Of a DNA stretch of 33,988 nt, positions 15,592 to 23,091 are shown in pieces. The stretch comes from Bacteroidota bacterium. Its GTDB lineage: Bacteria > Bacteroidota > Bacteroidia > Flavobacteriales_D > Sanyastnellaceae. The translations under genes were made by a program, and so were the position numbers. The stretch's first letter is position 1. Each line of letters opens with the position of its first letter. The notes beneath the pieces are model-generated. The model made no database searches. It had not been told where the DNA came from and saw only the letters and a program-made list of their open reading frames with translations. The stretch lies in NCBI GenBank assembly GCA_027619225.1, contig JAQCFW010000020.1, positions 1 to 33,988 of the forward strand. Direction: 5' to 3'.

Positions 15592-16461
15592 TTATTTACC
15601 TTGAAGCTTACGCTTGTAAAGAATATCTACTAGATCCATACTAGCCTCCTCCATATCAAGAACGATACCGTCAATCTTAGAAAGAATGTAGTTGTAGAAT
15701 ACCTGAAGTATAATCGCTACAATAAGTCCCGACACTGTTGTAATCAAAGCAATCTTAATACCACCAGCAACAATTGAAGCGTTAATTGTATTCGCTTCAG
15801 CAATATCGTCAAAGGCAGAAATCATTCCGATTACAGTACCCATGAATCCCAACATAGGGGCAAGAGCAATAAACAGTGAAATCCAACTTAAACCTCGCTC
15901 AAGCTTAGACATCTCTACGGAACCGTAATCCTCAATGGCTTTCGCCACCTCTTCATAGCTTCCTTCAGATCTATCGAGACCTTGATGGAAAATTGTCGCT
16001 ACTGGACCTGGTGTATTGCGACAAACTTCTTTTGCTGCATCAACACCACCCTTTTCAAGGCATTCGTCAATTTCATTCACGAGTTTCTTCGTGTTCGTTG
16101 TAGCCATGTTTAAGTATATGATACGCTCTATACTAAGTGCCAATCCAAGGATTAAACAAATGAGTACTGACGCCATAAAAGCAGCACCACCTTCAATGAA
16201 GTAACGCTTCACTGTTTGGTGAAAGCTTAAAACCTCACGCGTTTCTTCTACATCAGCAGCTGTTTCAGCAACTTCTATAGCAGGTTCTTCTACAGCAGTA
16301 AGACCTGCTGAGTCAGCAACAACTGTATCCGCTGAAACGCTATCAGCCTCGATAGACATAACCTCTTCAGTTGCAACTTCATCGAGTTGAGCGAAAACTG
16401 CAGCGGGGGTAGCTGCAAACATGATTCCCGCAAGTGCGAGAAGTGAAAACAAATTCTTCAT
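15592..16461 (-). CDS. exbB: MotA/TolQ/ExbB proton-channel protein with signal peptide
   Basis: A 289-residue ExbB homologue. It starts with a signal peptide (MKNLFSLLALAGIMFAATPA, cleavage near AVFAQ at 25), then an acidic Ala/Glu/Asp/Val-rich linker (about 26-75), then the channel domain with three membrane helices (about 94-112, 192-215, 234-258). The TolQ/ExbB core is seen in GLSWISLFIALAPMLGFMGT and VAGGIKIALITTVSGLIVAI. The frame runs further upstream through tRNA-Ser, so ATG 16461 is chosen for the signal peptide. It is the first gene of the cluster. Confidence 0.9.
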   Translation of the reverse strand: MKNLFSLLALAGIMFAATPAAVFAQLDEVATEEVMSIEADSVSADTVVADSAGLTAVEEPAIEVAETAADVEETREVLSFHQTVKRYFIEGGAAFMASVLICLILGLALSIERIIYLNMATTNTKKLVNEIDECLEKGGVDAAKEVCRNTPGPVATIFHQGLDRSEGSYEEVAKAIEDYGSVEMSKLERGLSWISLFIALAPMLGFMGTVIGMISAFDDIAEANTINASIVAGGIKIALITTVSGLIVAIILQVFYNYILSKIDGIVLDMEEASMDLVDILYKRKLQGK

Positions 16462-16510
16462 AGTCAATATTCTTGTTGAATGTATTTCATAATTAATTAG
16501 AACAACCTTG

Positions 16511-16595
16511 CGGAGAGACAGGGATTCGAACCCTGGATACCTTTCAGTAAACACGCTTTCCAAGCGTGCGCCATAAACCACTCGGCCATCCCTCC
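16511..16595 (-). tRNA. tRNA-Ser (anticodon GGA)
   Basis: The minus strand folds as an 85-nt type II tRNA. The acceptor GGAGGGA pairs with TCTCTCC (one G-U), the discriminator is G, the anticodon loop TTGGAAA sits in a CACGC/GCGTG-type stem, the variable arm is long, and the T-arm contains GGTTCGAATCC. CCA is not encoded. A 6-bp perfect inverted repeat (AATCCT...AGGATT, 16596-16611) abuts its 5' end. exbB starts 50 nt downstream. Confidence 0.95.
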
Positions 16596-16691
16596 AATCC
16601 TCGTTAGGATTGTTCTCAAATAACAAAATGCTATCATGAGGCGGCGCAAATTACTACACAATCGAGTGATAGAACAATCATTAACCTAGTT

Positions 16692-17765
16692 TTATTCCAA
16701 GATCGTTCTCTCACCTCTCAAGTCCTTGAGTATGCGTTCTCTAATTAAGCTTAAATCATCCGACTCGCCTAAAAGCATCATCAGCTTAATTATAGCTGCT
16801 TCAGTAGTCATATCACCCCCTGAGATTACTCCACAATCGGATAGTATTAAACTAGTTGCATATCGTTTCTGAACAACTCCACCATGGCCACACTGTGTAA
16901 CGTTCACAATGGAAACCCCCCTTTTTTGGGCTAAATCCAAAAGGTTTGTAAACTGCTTGTTGTCTGGAATATTTCCACTACCGAAAGTTCCTAAAACCAC
17001 TCCTCTCAACTCGTCCCAATTAAGAATTCGCTCAAAAACCTCAAAAGACATGCCCGGAAAAATAGGCAACCAAGCCACTTTAGATTCAAAATCATCGTGC
17101 AAGGTGAGCGCCCCTTCAGGTGCCCTATAAAGATTGTGTTTTCGGACCTTAAATCCAACACCAGCATCGACCAATGCTGGGTAATTGGGGCTGATAATTG
17201 CATTTAAACTCTCCGCACTTTCTTTGTGAGTTCTGTTGCCTCGAAAGAGTTGGTTTCCGAAATAAACTGCAACCTCTTGAATTGTAGATTCATCCCACTC
17301 TGACCTATTGGAATCGGGATTCTTAGGATTTGGATGGGCGGCGAGCATAACTGCACTTAGTAAATTCTCACGCCCATCGGTCCTGGGCATACCTATAGGC
17401 AGCTGGCTCCCTGTGATGATTACTGGCTTTCTCAGGCCCTCAAGCATAAAACTCAAAGCAGAGGCTGTATACGACATCGTATCAGTACCGTGCAAAACAA
17501 CAAACCCATCGTACAATTCATGCTTCTTCATCACCACACCCGCAATTTTTCTCCAATGCATCGGGGTTACGTTAGAGCTGTCGATAGGAGGTTGAAAACT
17601 TACAGAGTCAATAGAAATTCCAGCCCGGTTCAGCTCAGGAACATGGCGCGTAATTTGGCTGAAATCAATCGGAACAAGAGACCCGGTCATGGGGTCATGA
17701 ACACTCCCTATCGTTCCCCCAGTATAAATAAGTAGTATTTTCCTTTCCGCACTCATTTCTATCAT
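16692..17765 (-). CDS. ansA: L-asparaginase, type I (cytoplasmic)
   Basis: Hydrolyses asparagine to aspartate and ammonia. The 357-residue product has both threonine active-site motifs: YTGGTIGS (14-21, T18) and LHGTDTM (91-97, T94 and D95), followed by ITGSQLP. There is no signal peptide, so it is the cytoplasmic type. The start could be 17765 (MIEM) or 17756 (MSAERK); the latter begins nearer the first strand. It follows tatD by one base, so the two are an operon. Confidence 0.92.
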   Translation of the reverse strand: MIEMSAERKILLIYTGGTIGSVHDPMTGSLVPIDFSQITRHVPELNRAGISIDSVSFQPPIDSSNVTPMHWRKIAGVVMKKHELYDGFVVLHGTDTMSYTASALSFMLEGLRKPVIITGSQLPIGMPRTDGRENLLSAVMLAAHPNPKNPDSNRSEWDESTIQEVAVYFGNQLFRGNRTHKESAESLNAIISPNYPALVDAGVGFKVRKHNLYRAPEGALTLHDDFESKVAWLPIFPGMSFEVFERILNWDELRGVVLGTFGSGNIPDNKQFTNLLDLAQKRGVSIVNVTQCGHGGVVQKRYATSLILSDCGVISGGDMTTEAAIIKLMMLLGESDDLSLIRERILKDLRGERTILE

Positions 17766-17766
17766 T

Positions 17767-18570
17767 TCATTTTTTTAGACCAAACATTTTTACTGCCACC
17801 TCCGTTGTCACGCTCGCAACTTCCTCGAAACTCACACCCTTTATTTCCGCCAACTTTTTTGCGATGTGAACAAGGTAAGACGATTCATTCCTCTTACCTC
17901 TATGGGGTACAGGGGACAGATATGGGCTGTCAGTTTCTAATACCAGTGACTCCAGTGGAATGCTTGGCAATACTTTATCTAGTCCACCATTTTTATAGGT
18001 ACTAACGCCTCCTATTCCAAGTAGAAATCCACCGTAATCCAACGCTCTTTCAGCTTCTTTGAGTCCACCAGTAAAACAATGAAACACCCCCCTGAGACGA
18101 TCATCATTCACCTGATCCATTAACGTGAAGAGTTCTTCCCAAGCATCTCGAACGTGAATCACAATGGGCAATCCACGCTCTTTCGCCATTCTTGCCTGAG
18201 TTAAAAACGCTTCACTTTGCTCAGCCTTAAATTTCTTCTCCCAATACAAGTCTAAACCGATTTCACCAACAGCAACGAAATCCATATCATCAGGTGGAGA
18301 ATCTAAAGTTGCCATGATTGATTCTAATTCTTTCTCCCAATCTGCATCTACATAACAAGGGTGGAGACCCATCATTCCGTAGCATGCCTTTGGCCACTTC
18401 TTCATCATATCTAAAACCCTTGGCACACTCTCTAAATTAATATTAGGCAACAACAAGGTCTCAATTCCTGACTCAAAACATCGTGTCATCGCCTCTTCCC
18501 TATCACCATCAAACTGATCGAGATAAAGATGCGTGTGTGTATCTACAAGTTTAATTTCAGTGCTCGTCAT
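17767..18570 (-). CDS. tatD: TatD-family metal-dependent hydrolase (putative DNase)
   Basis: A TIM-barrel metal-dependent hydrolase of 267 residues; TatD proteins are 3'-5' DNases and have been linked to DNA repair. All metal ligands are present: H12 and H14 (DTHTH), E103 (VGEIGLD), H139 (VIHVRD), H164 (FHCFTG) and D214 (ETDSPYLSP). ATG 18570 is chosen over the longer frame because DTHTHL should lie near the N-terminus and a perfect -7 box lies 5 nt upstream. It is divergent from the GT9 gene and coupled to ansA. Confidence 0.92.
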   Translation of the reverse strand: MTSTEIKLVDTHTHLYLDQFDGDREEAMTRCFESGIETLLLPNINLESVPRVLDMMKKWPKACYGMMGLHPCYVDADWEKELESIMATLDSPPDDMDFVAVGEIGLDLYWEKKFKAEQSEAFLTQARMAKERGLPIVIHVRDAWEELFTLMDQVNDDRLRGVFHCFTGGLKEAERALDYGGFLLGIGGVSTYKNGGLDKVLPSIPLESLVLETDSPYLSPVPHRGKRNESSYLVHIAKKLAEIKGVSFEEVASVTTEVAVKMFGLKK

Positions 18571-18575
18571 AAATA

Positions 18576-18599
18576 CAAAGATACCTGCGACTACCTTTG
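18576..18599. promoter_or_regulatory. Back-to-back divergent promoters for tatD and the GT9 gene
   Basis: CAAAGATA (TATCTTTG on minus, 18576-18583) and TACCTTTG (plus, 18592-18599) are two perfect TAnnTTTG boxes facing outwards with only 8 bp between them. They end 5 nt and 4 nt before the two start codons. Each promoter's upstream contacts must fall within the other gene's start. Confidence 0.65.
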
Positions 18600-18603
18600 A
18601 ACT

Positions 18604-19578
18604 GTGCAAGCACCTAGATTTCTTATCGCAAGATTTAGCTCCATTGGAGACATTATACTAACATCCCCTGTAATACATGCTATCAGAGCACATTACGGAA
18701 GCAAAGCACGTATAGACTTTGTCTGCAACTCAAAATTTAAAGGGGCCGCAGAATTACTTCATGGTGTAGATGAAATTCATTTAGTCGAAAGAGCAACCAT
18801 TGAAATTGCGTCTGATCTGAAAAAATTAAACTTCAATTACTTCATTGATTTACACTGCAGCGTCAGGTCCAGGTCTTTATCTAAAGCCCTAGGAATATTG
18901 ACGTTTAAGGTCGATAAACAAACTGCACCTAGATTTGCGCTTACTCTTGGACTCAGAAAAAAGCCAGTTCTTCACTTTGTAGATAGATCTTTAAAACTTT
19001 TAGAAACTTTTAATATTCGTGAACCTGAGAGTTCTGTTTGGGGTACCATAAAAACAAGCAATGTGCCTGTCCCTGAATCGTACATAGCCATCACTCCTGG
19101 CGCAACATACAAAGGGAAGGCGATCCCTGAATTCATTCTCTTAGAAGTGTGCGAAAAACTCACTGATTTAGGAATTGTCGTCGCACTCGTGGGTGGCCCA
19201 GACACGGCTGAAAGTGCCTCAAGGATAGAATCCACCTCTCCACTTATCACCTCCTTCTGTGGTACCACAACATTAAAAGAAACTGCACACATTCTCAAGC
19301 ACTCAAGGCTTGCTATCGGAGGAGACACAGGAGTAATGCACTTGGCCTGTGCTTTGGGAATTCCTATCATCTCAGTTTGGGGTTGCACAAGACCTTCTCT
19401 TGGGCTTGCTCCTTGGAGACCAAACCTGAACTCAGCCATCCTCCTACCTACAGGGCGAGGTGAAAGACCATGCTCTCGTCACGGTGCCAAATGTCGATTC
19501 TCAAAAAGAGGCAAAGACCTTTGTATCAATCACGTTTCAGCTGATAGAATTGTTGAAGCCACACAAAGTCTATTGTAG
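18604..19578 (+). CDS. Glycosyltransferase family 9 (LPS heptosyltransferase-like)
   Basis: A 324-residue GT9 enzyme, the ADP-heptose:LPS heptosyltransferase family of the inner core. The N-terminal FLIARFSSIGDIILTSPVIH is the classic family start. The C-terminal half has SRLAIGGDTGVMHLACALGIPIISVWG, the donor-binding DTGxMHLA motif. The start codon is GTG at 18604, supported by the perfect promoter box 4 nt upstream. With kdtA and the lpx genes it belongs to LPS assembly, but the sugar acceptor cannot be read. Confidence 0.88.
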   Translation: MQAPRFLIARFSSIGDIILTSPVIHAIRAHYGSKARIDFVCNSKFKGAAELLHGVDEIHLVERATIEIASDLKKLNFNYFIDLHCSVRSRSLSKALGILTFKVDKQTAPRFALTLGLRKKPVLHFVDRSLKLLETFNIREPESSVWGTIKTSNVPVPESYIAITPGATYKGKAIPEFILLEVCEKLTDLGIVVALVGGPDTAESASRIESTSPLITSFCGTTTLKETAHILKHSRLAIGGDTGVMHLACALGIPIISVWGCTRPSLGLAPWRPNLNSAILLPTGRGERPCSRHGAKCRFSKRGKDLCINHVSADRIVEATQSLL

Positions 19579-19580
19579 AG

Positions 19581-20093
19581 CTACTCAAATAACGCCTTTA
19601 GCTCAGTAGCTTCTTCAGGCTTCATTTTACCAGCGAGAACTAGCCTTAACTGACGACGTCGCAAAGCCCCTTTAAACCTACCCATTTCCTCTTCGGTCTC
19701 TGGAATTGTTTCAGGCACTTCAATCGGAGCTTCTTGTCGGTCAACTGCTACAAAAGTGTACATCGCCTCATTACACCTAGACCGCTTTCCCGATACAGAA
19801 TTCTCGACAAAGACCTCAAGATAGACCTCCATAGAAGATCTAAACGATCTTGTTACTTGAGATTCTATGATTACAATATTCCCTAACTTAATCGGCTTTT
19901 GAAAAGACACATTGTTCACCGCAGCAGTAACAACTACCTGCCTACAATGCCTGTTAGCAGCGATAGCTGCAGCAATATCCATCCAGTGTAATAAATTACC
20001 ACCCATCAGGTTTCCCAAAGTGTTTGTATCATTTGGAAGAACAATTTTAGTAGTTGATGAGAAAGTCTCGCGGGGGTGCCTTGTTGTTACCAT
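19581..20093 (-). CDS. Acyl-CoA thioesterase, hotdog fold
   Basis: A 170-residue hotdog-fold thioesterase of the YciA/BFIT type, which hydrolyses acyl-CoA to free acid and CoA. The family start is seen in NDTNTLGNLMGGNLLHWMD (21-39), with D39 a likely catalytic residue, followed by VNNVSFQKPIKLGNI and the C-terminal EMGRFKGALRRRQLR tail. It converges on the GT9 gene with a 2-nt gap. A perfect -7 box lies 4 nt before the ATG. Confidence 0.87.
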   Translation of the reverse strand: MVTTRHPRETFSSTTKIVLPNDTNTLGNLMGGNLLHWMDIAAAIAANRHCRQVVVTAAVNNVSFQKPIKLGNIVIIESQVTRSFRSSMEVYLEVFVENSVSGKRSRCNEAMYTFVAVDRQEAPIEVPETIPETEEEMGRFKGALRRRQLRLVLAGKMKPEEATELKALFE

Positions 20094-20097
20094 GGTA

Positions 20098-20105
20098 CAA
20101 AAGTA
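20098..20105 (-). promoter_or_regulatory. -7 promoter box of the thioesterase gene
   Basis: TACTTTTG on the minus strand fits TAnnTTTG and stops 4 nt before the start codon, implying a leaderless mRNA. Confidence 0.6.
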
Positions 20106-20157
20106 ACATTCTAATTATTATGATTGGGCTTAATAGAAGTTTTTAAAACACCTACAC

Positions 20158-20165
20158 TATATTTG
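20158..20165 (+). promoter_or_regulatory. -7 promoter box of tRNA-Phe
   Basis: TATATTTG matches TAnnTTTG and lies 13 nt before the first tRNA base, much like the tRNA-Leu box at 237-244. Confidence 0.65.
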
Positions 20166-20178
20166 CCGTCTCTTAATT

Positions 20179-20251
20179 GGTGCTATAGCTCAGTTGGTAG
20201 AGCAATGGACTGAAAATCCATGTGTCCCTGGTTCAAATCCTGGTAGCACCA
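20179..20251 (+). tRNA. tRNA-Phe (anticodon GAA)
   Basis: A 73-nt cloverleaf: acceptor GGTGCTA pairs with TAGCACC, the D-arm contains AGCTCAGTTGGTAGAGC, the anticodon loop CTGAAAA sits in an ATGGA/TCCAT stem, and the T-arm contains GGTTCAAATCC; the discriminator is A. CCA is not encoded as such. A terminator follows at 20261, and the last 16 bases plus one are repeated at 20427-20443. Confidence 0.96.
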
Positions 20252-20260
20252 CAAAAAACC

Positions 20261-20292
20261 AAAAGCTCGACACTATGTGTCGGGCTTTTTTT
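20261..20292 (+). terminator. Rho-independent terminator of tRNA-Phe
   Basis: A stem of AAGCTCGACAC with GTGTCGGGCTT (one G-U) and a TAT loop is followed by seven Ts. It starts ten bases after the tRNA. Confidence 0.88.
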
Positions 20293-20426
20293 ATACCAAC
20301 TCCGTCACAAGCTCGTTTGTGTAAGGAGGAGGGTATAAAACAAAGCCCATACGCTCGAAGAGCGAGGAGCTTTTATTTTTTGTAAGACCCGCCCACCGAT
20401 CACGAGCACTGCACAGTAGTGTGAGT

Positions 20427-20443
20427 AATCCTGGTAGCACCAC
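20427..20443 (+). repeat. 17-bp copy of the tRNA-Phe 3' end
   Basis: AATCCTGGTAGCACCAC here is identical to 20236-20252, the T-arm/acceptor end of tRNA-Phe plus one flanking base, at a distance of 191 bp in direct orientation. The bases before it do not continue the tRNA, so this is not a second functional gene. Like the intact tRNA, it is followed closely by a terminator. This is what an att-like duplication or a truncated tRNA copy would look like. Confidence 0.8.
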
Positions 20444-20452
20444 TTAATATCG

Positions 20453-20486
20453 AAAGCCCCCCTGTAATTTGCAGAGGGGCTTTTTT
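20453..20486 (+). terminator. Rho-independent terminator after the tRNA-Phe fragment
   Basis: AAAGCCCC pairs with GGGGCTTT, with an inner CTG/CAG extension, followed by a T run. It sits ten bases after the copied tRNA end, in the same relative place as the tRNA-Phe terminator. Confidence 0.85.
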
Positions 20487-20564
20487 GTTGCTCAAATCTC
20501 AAACTGCACTTGAACGTTGTGGCATAAGAAAACGAACCCATACAAGTTAAAAAAAATAGGCCGC

Positions 20565-20597
20565 AAAAAAAAGCGCCAACACTCAAGTTGACGCTTT
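20565..20597 (-). terminator. Rho-independent terminator of the secreted-protein gene
   Basis: On the minus strand AAAGCGTCAAC pairs with GTTGGCGCTTT (one G-U) around a 6-base loop, then eight Ts follow. It lies 28 bases beyond the stop codon. Confidence 0.88.
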
Positions 20598-20624
20598 CAA
20601 AATCAATATTTAATGTATATCCTA

Positions 20625-22943
20625 TTAAAGTTCCGAACAACTAGCTCCATATGCTATAAGGAAACCAAGTAAATCGGCTGATCCGATTTCTCCATCCTCA
20701 TTAAAATCAAATGGACAATCGCCACCTGTACAAGGATCCATTACACAAGAACCATCATCGTTATTCGCAAACGCTACAAAGTTCTCTGCCAATGGGTCTG
20801 TACATCCTGAGAATACACAAGAACCATCTTCCGCAGTATTTACTTCTAGATAGTTATCTGCTCCCATGTAAGTACAACCTGTAGCTGTACAAGAACCATC
20901 GTCATCTGTAGCTGAAGCGTTATAGTTGTCAGCAACAGGATTCGTACAACCTGAAATGATACAAGATCCATCATCAACTAAAGCAGAAGAATCGTAGTTG
21001 TCAGCAGCAGGGTTAGTACATCCGGAGCAAGAACTGTTATCTCCTCCACAAATGCCACATTCATCAAGAACGTTTCCATCACAATCACAAGAACCATCAG
21101 CAATTCCGCCTCCACCACATACGCCACATTCATCAAGAACATTGCCGTTACAGTCACAATCTCCTGCGGGAATACCTGTACCGCCACAAACTCCACACTC
21201 ATCATCTATTGCACATGAACCATCCGCATAAATAGCCTCTGGATTATAGTTACATGCTGTAGCATCTTGACAACCAGCAATTCCTTCAGGGAAAGTCAAA
21301 ATCATTCCCTCAGCATAGTGAGATTCTAATGCTTGGTCACGAATTTGAATGTTAACTAGTGCCTGAATTTGTCCCGAAGTTGTAAACTGACCCAGTAGGA
21401 CTCTACCAGCTACAGGAACTCCTTGAGAGTTTGCGCCAGGAACAACGAAGATAGAACCTCCGATGAAAGTGTTGACTACGAAGTCGCCTCCTGTGTTAAA
21501 GTCAGCAAATGATGTTAAAGCTGCATCGAATGCACTGTTCAAGCCATCAGCGTCTCCTGGTTGAGCACCAATCGTAAACCAACTGTCGAATTCCATATTG
21601 GGGAATGAGCCGAAGAAAAGGGGGTTGATTGAACCACCGAAATCAGCTCCTACGGCATCGTTATAGAATCCATTAGCATCTGTAGCTATCATCTCCCAAG
21701 GAGCTGTATCCGTTCCATACATGGCTGTTACTTCAGCAGCATCTGCTGTCAAATTAGCATATAGGCGGTAAGTAGTAGCTCCTGTTCCCAATGGATCAGA
21801 AGAAACAACCTCGTAAGAAAGACCAGTACAAAGACCGTCTCCCCAAGCACATGAACCATCATCGTACATCGCTGAGGCATCATAGTTATCTGCATCAGGA
21901 TTCATACATCCACTGCAAGAAGAACCATCTCCGCCACAAATACCACAAACATCAGAAAGGCCACATGATCCATCGTCAATGATTGCAGATGGATCGTAGT
22001 TACACGATGATGCATCTGTACAACCTCCACAAGAAGAATTATCGCCTCCACATACACCACAGTCGTCCAACTGGTTACCATCGCAATCACAATTTCCGTC
22101 AGCTATTCCTCCTCCGCCACAAACTCCACACTCGTCAACAACGTTCCCATTACAATCACAGTCTCCGTCAGGGATGTCATAACATCCACACTCGTATATA
22201 GCCCCAGCTCCACCACAAATACCACACTCGTCTATTTCAAAAGCACACGTACCATTGTCAAGTTCTGCTGCAGGATTGTAGTTACAAGCTGTAGCATTCA
22301 TACATCCTACTTCAACTTGAGGGAATGTCATCGTTAAACCCTCTGCATAATGGCTCACACCAGCTTGATCACGAACTTGAATATTTACAAGAGCGTGAAC
22401 CTGTCCTGAGGTAGTAAACTGACCCAGCAGAACGCTACCAGCTACAGGAATTCCTTGAGAGTTAGCACCAGGAACAACGAAGATAGAACCTCCGATAAAT
22501 GTATTGACTACGAAGTCGCCTCCTGAGTTGAAGTCAGCAAAGGAAGTTAAAGCTGAATCAAATGCACTATTAAGTCCATCATCATCACCAGGTTGAGATC
22601 CAATCGTAAACCAGCTGTCATATTCTAAAGAAGGGAATGCTCCGAAGAAGAGTGGATTTACACCTCCACCGAAATCAGATCCTACAGCATCGTTGTAGAA
22701 GCCATTAACATCTGTAGCTATCATCTCCCAAGGAGCTGTATCCGTTCCATAAACGGCTGTAACTTCAGCAGCATCTACTGTAAAATTCGCGTATAAGCGA
22801 TAAGTAGCTGCGCCAGTTCCTAAAGGGTCAGACGAAACAACCTCGTAAGTAAGACCGGTACAAAGACCGTCTCCTGTTGGGTCTTGAGCGAAAAATTGAA
22901 TTGCGGAAAATAAAACGGCAATTAAAAGTATATATTTCTTCAT
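20625..22943 (-). CDS. Large repetitive secreted protein with Cys-rich repeats and dockerin-like end
   Basis: A 772-residue exported protein. Signal peptide at 1-19 ([19 protein letters not shown]). Residues about 24-224 and 368-568 are two copies of one domain, offset by exactly 344 residues, with the text [23 protein letters not shown] and DSWFTIG. Between and after them are about seven CGVCGG-type repeats (for example 270-277, 293-300, 604-611, 627-634) and eight GC...ADNYD..A..DDGSC-type repeats. The last four of these have their first Cys at 642, 666, 690 and 714, a strict 24-residue period. The end ([20 protein letters not shown], 743-762) looks like a calcium-binding dockerin-type half. 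The function is unknown. Such proteins are common in marine Flavobacteriales and are probably surface or matrix proteins. Confidence 0.85.
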   Translation of the reverse strand: MKKYILLIAVLFSAIQFFAQDPTGDGLCTGLTYEVVSSDPLGTGAATYRLYANFTVDAAEVTAVYGTDTAPWEMIATDVNGFYNDAVGSDFGGGVNPLFFGAFPSLEYDSWFTIGSQPGDDDGLNSAFDSALTSFADFNSGGDFVVNTFIGGSIFVVPGANSQGIPVAGSVLLGQFTTSGQVHALVNIQVRDQAGVSHYAEGLTMTFPQVEVGCMNATACNYNPAAELDNGTCAFEIDECGICGGAGAIYECGCYDIPDGDCDCNGNVVDECGVCGGGGIADGNCDCDGNQLDDCGVCGGDNSSCGGCTDASSCNYDPSAIIDDGSCGLSDVCGICGGDGSSCSGCMNPDADNYDASAMYDDGSCAWGDGLCTGLSYEVVSSDPLGTGATTYRLYANLTADAAEVTAMYGTDTAPWEMIATDANGFYNDAVGADFGGSINPLFFGSFPNMEFDSWFTIGAQPGDADGLNSAFDAALTSFADFNTGGDFVVNTFIGGSIFVVPGANSQGVPVAGRVLLGQFTTSGQIQALVNIQIRDQALESHYAEGMILTFPEGIAGCQDATACNYNPEAIYADGSCAIDDECGVCGGTGIPAGDCDCNGNVLDECGVCGGGGIADGSCDCDGNVLDECGICGGDNSSCSGCTNPAADNYDSSALVDDGSCIISGCTNPVADNYNASATDDDGSCTATGCTYMGADNYLEVNTAEDGSCVFSGCTDPLAENFVAFANNDDGSCVMDPCTGGDCPFDFNEDGEIGSADLLGFLIAYGASCSEL
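21240..22874 (-). repeat. Internal duplication of about 600 bp within the secreted-protein gene
   Basis: 22272-22874 and 21240-21842 encode the two domain copies, 1032 bp apart. They are strongly alike at the DNA level (for example the shared ACAAAGACCGTCTCC and AGGAACAACGAAGATAGAAC stretches), so the duplication looks recent or homogenised. Confidence 0.85.
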
Positions 22944-23067
22944 TTTAAATGTATTAATGTAATGATTGAGAAGCCATCATTTTTAGACAACTATCGGACA
23001 TCTAAGTTAGGACATAATATCTATTAAGAGCATTAAAACATCAAATTCACATTACCTATTTAAGTGT

Positions 23068-23075
23068 GATATTTG
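23068..23075 (+). promoter_or_regulatory. Possible -7 promoter box of aroB
   Basis: GATATTTG differs from TAnnTTTG at the first two positions in part only (GA for TA) and lies 16 nt before the aroB ATG. The 148-base divergent gap shows no better candidate and no box for the secreted-protein gene. Confidence 0.3.
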
Positions 23076-23091
23076 CAATTCATTATAGAAA

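Larger units (their letters stand above)
20252..20624. other. 373-base intergenic stretch: terminators and a tRNA-Phe 3'-end copy
   Basis: No convincing gene is seen. From left to right it holds the tRNA-Phe terminator (20261-20292), a second hairpin at 20342-20373 (AAAGC/GCTTT outer stem and CGCTC/GAGCG inner stem) followed by a T-rich run, a 17-bp copy of the tRNA 3' end (20427-20443), another terminator just after it (20453-20486), and the terminator of the secreted-protein gene on the other strand (20565-20597). The repeat arrangement suggests the scar of a small insertion. Confidence 0.7.

Noticed and set aside
20305-20640. A 111-codon minus-strand open frame overlapping the end of the secreted-protein gene and the tRNA-Phe repeat
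   Set aside because: It crosses two terminators and the tRNA fragment and has no recognisable domain. Only its last 45 codons might be a remnant of an insertion, and that is reported as a finding instead of a gene.
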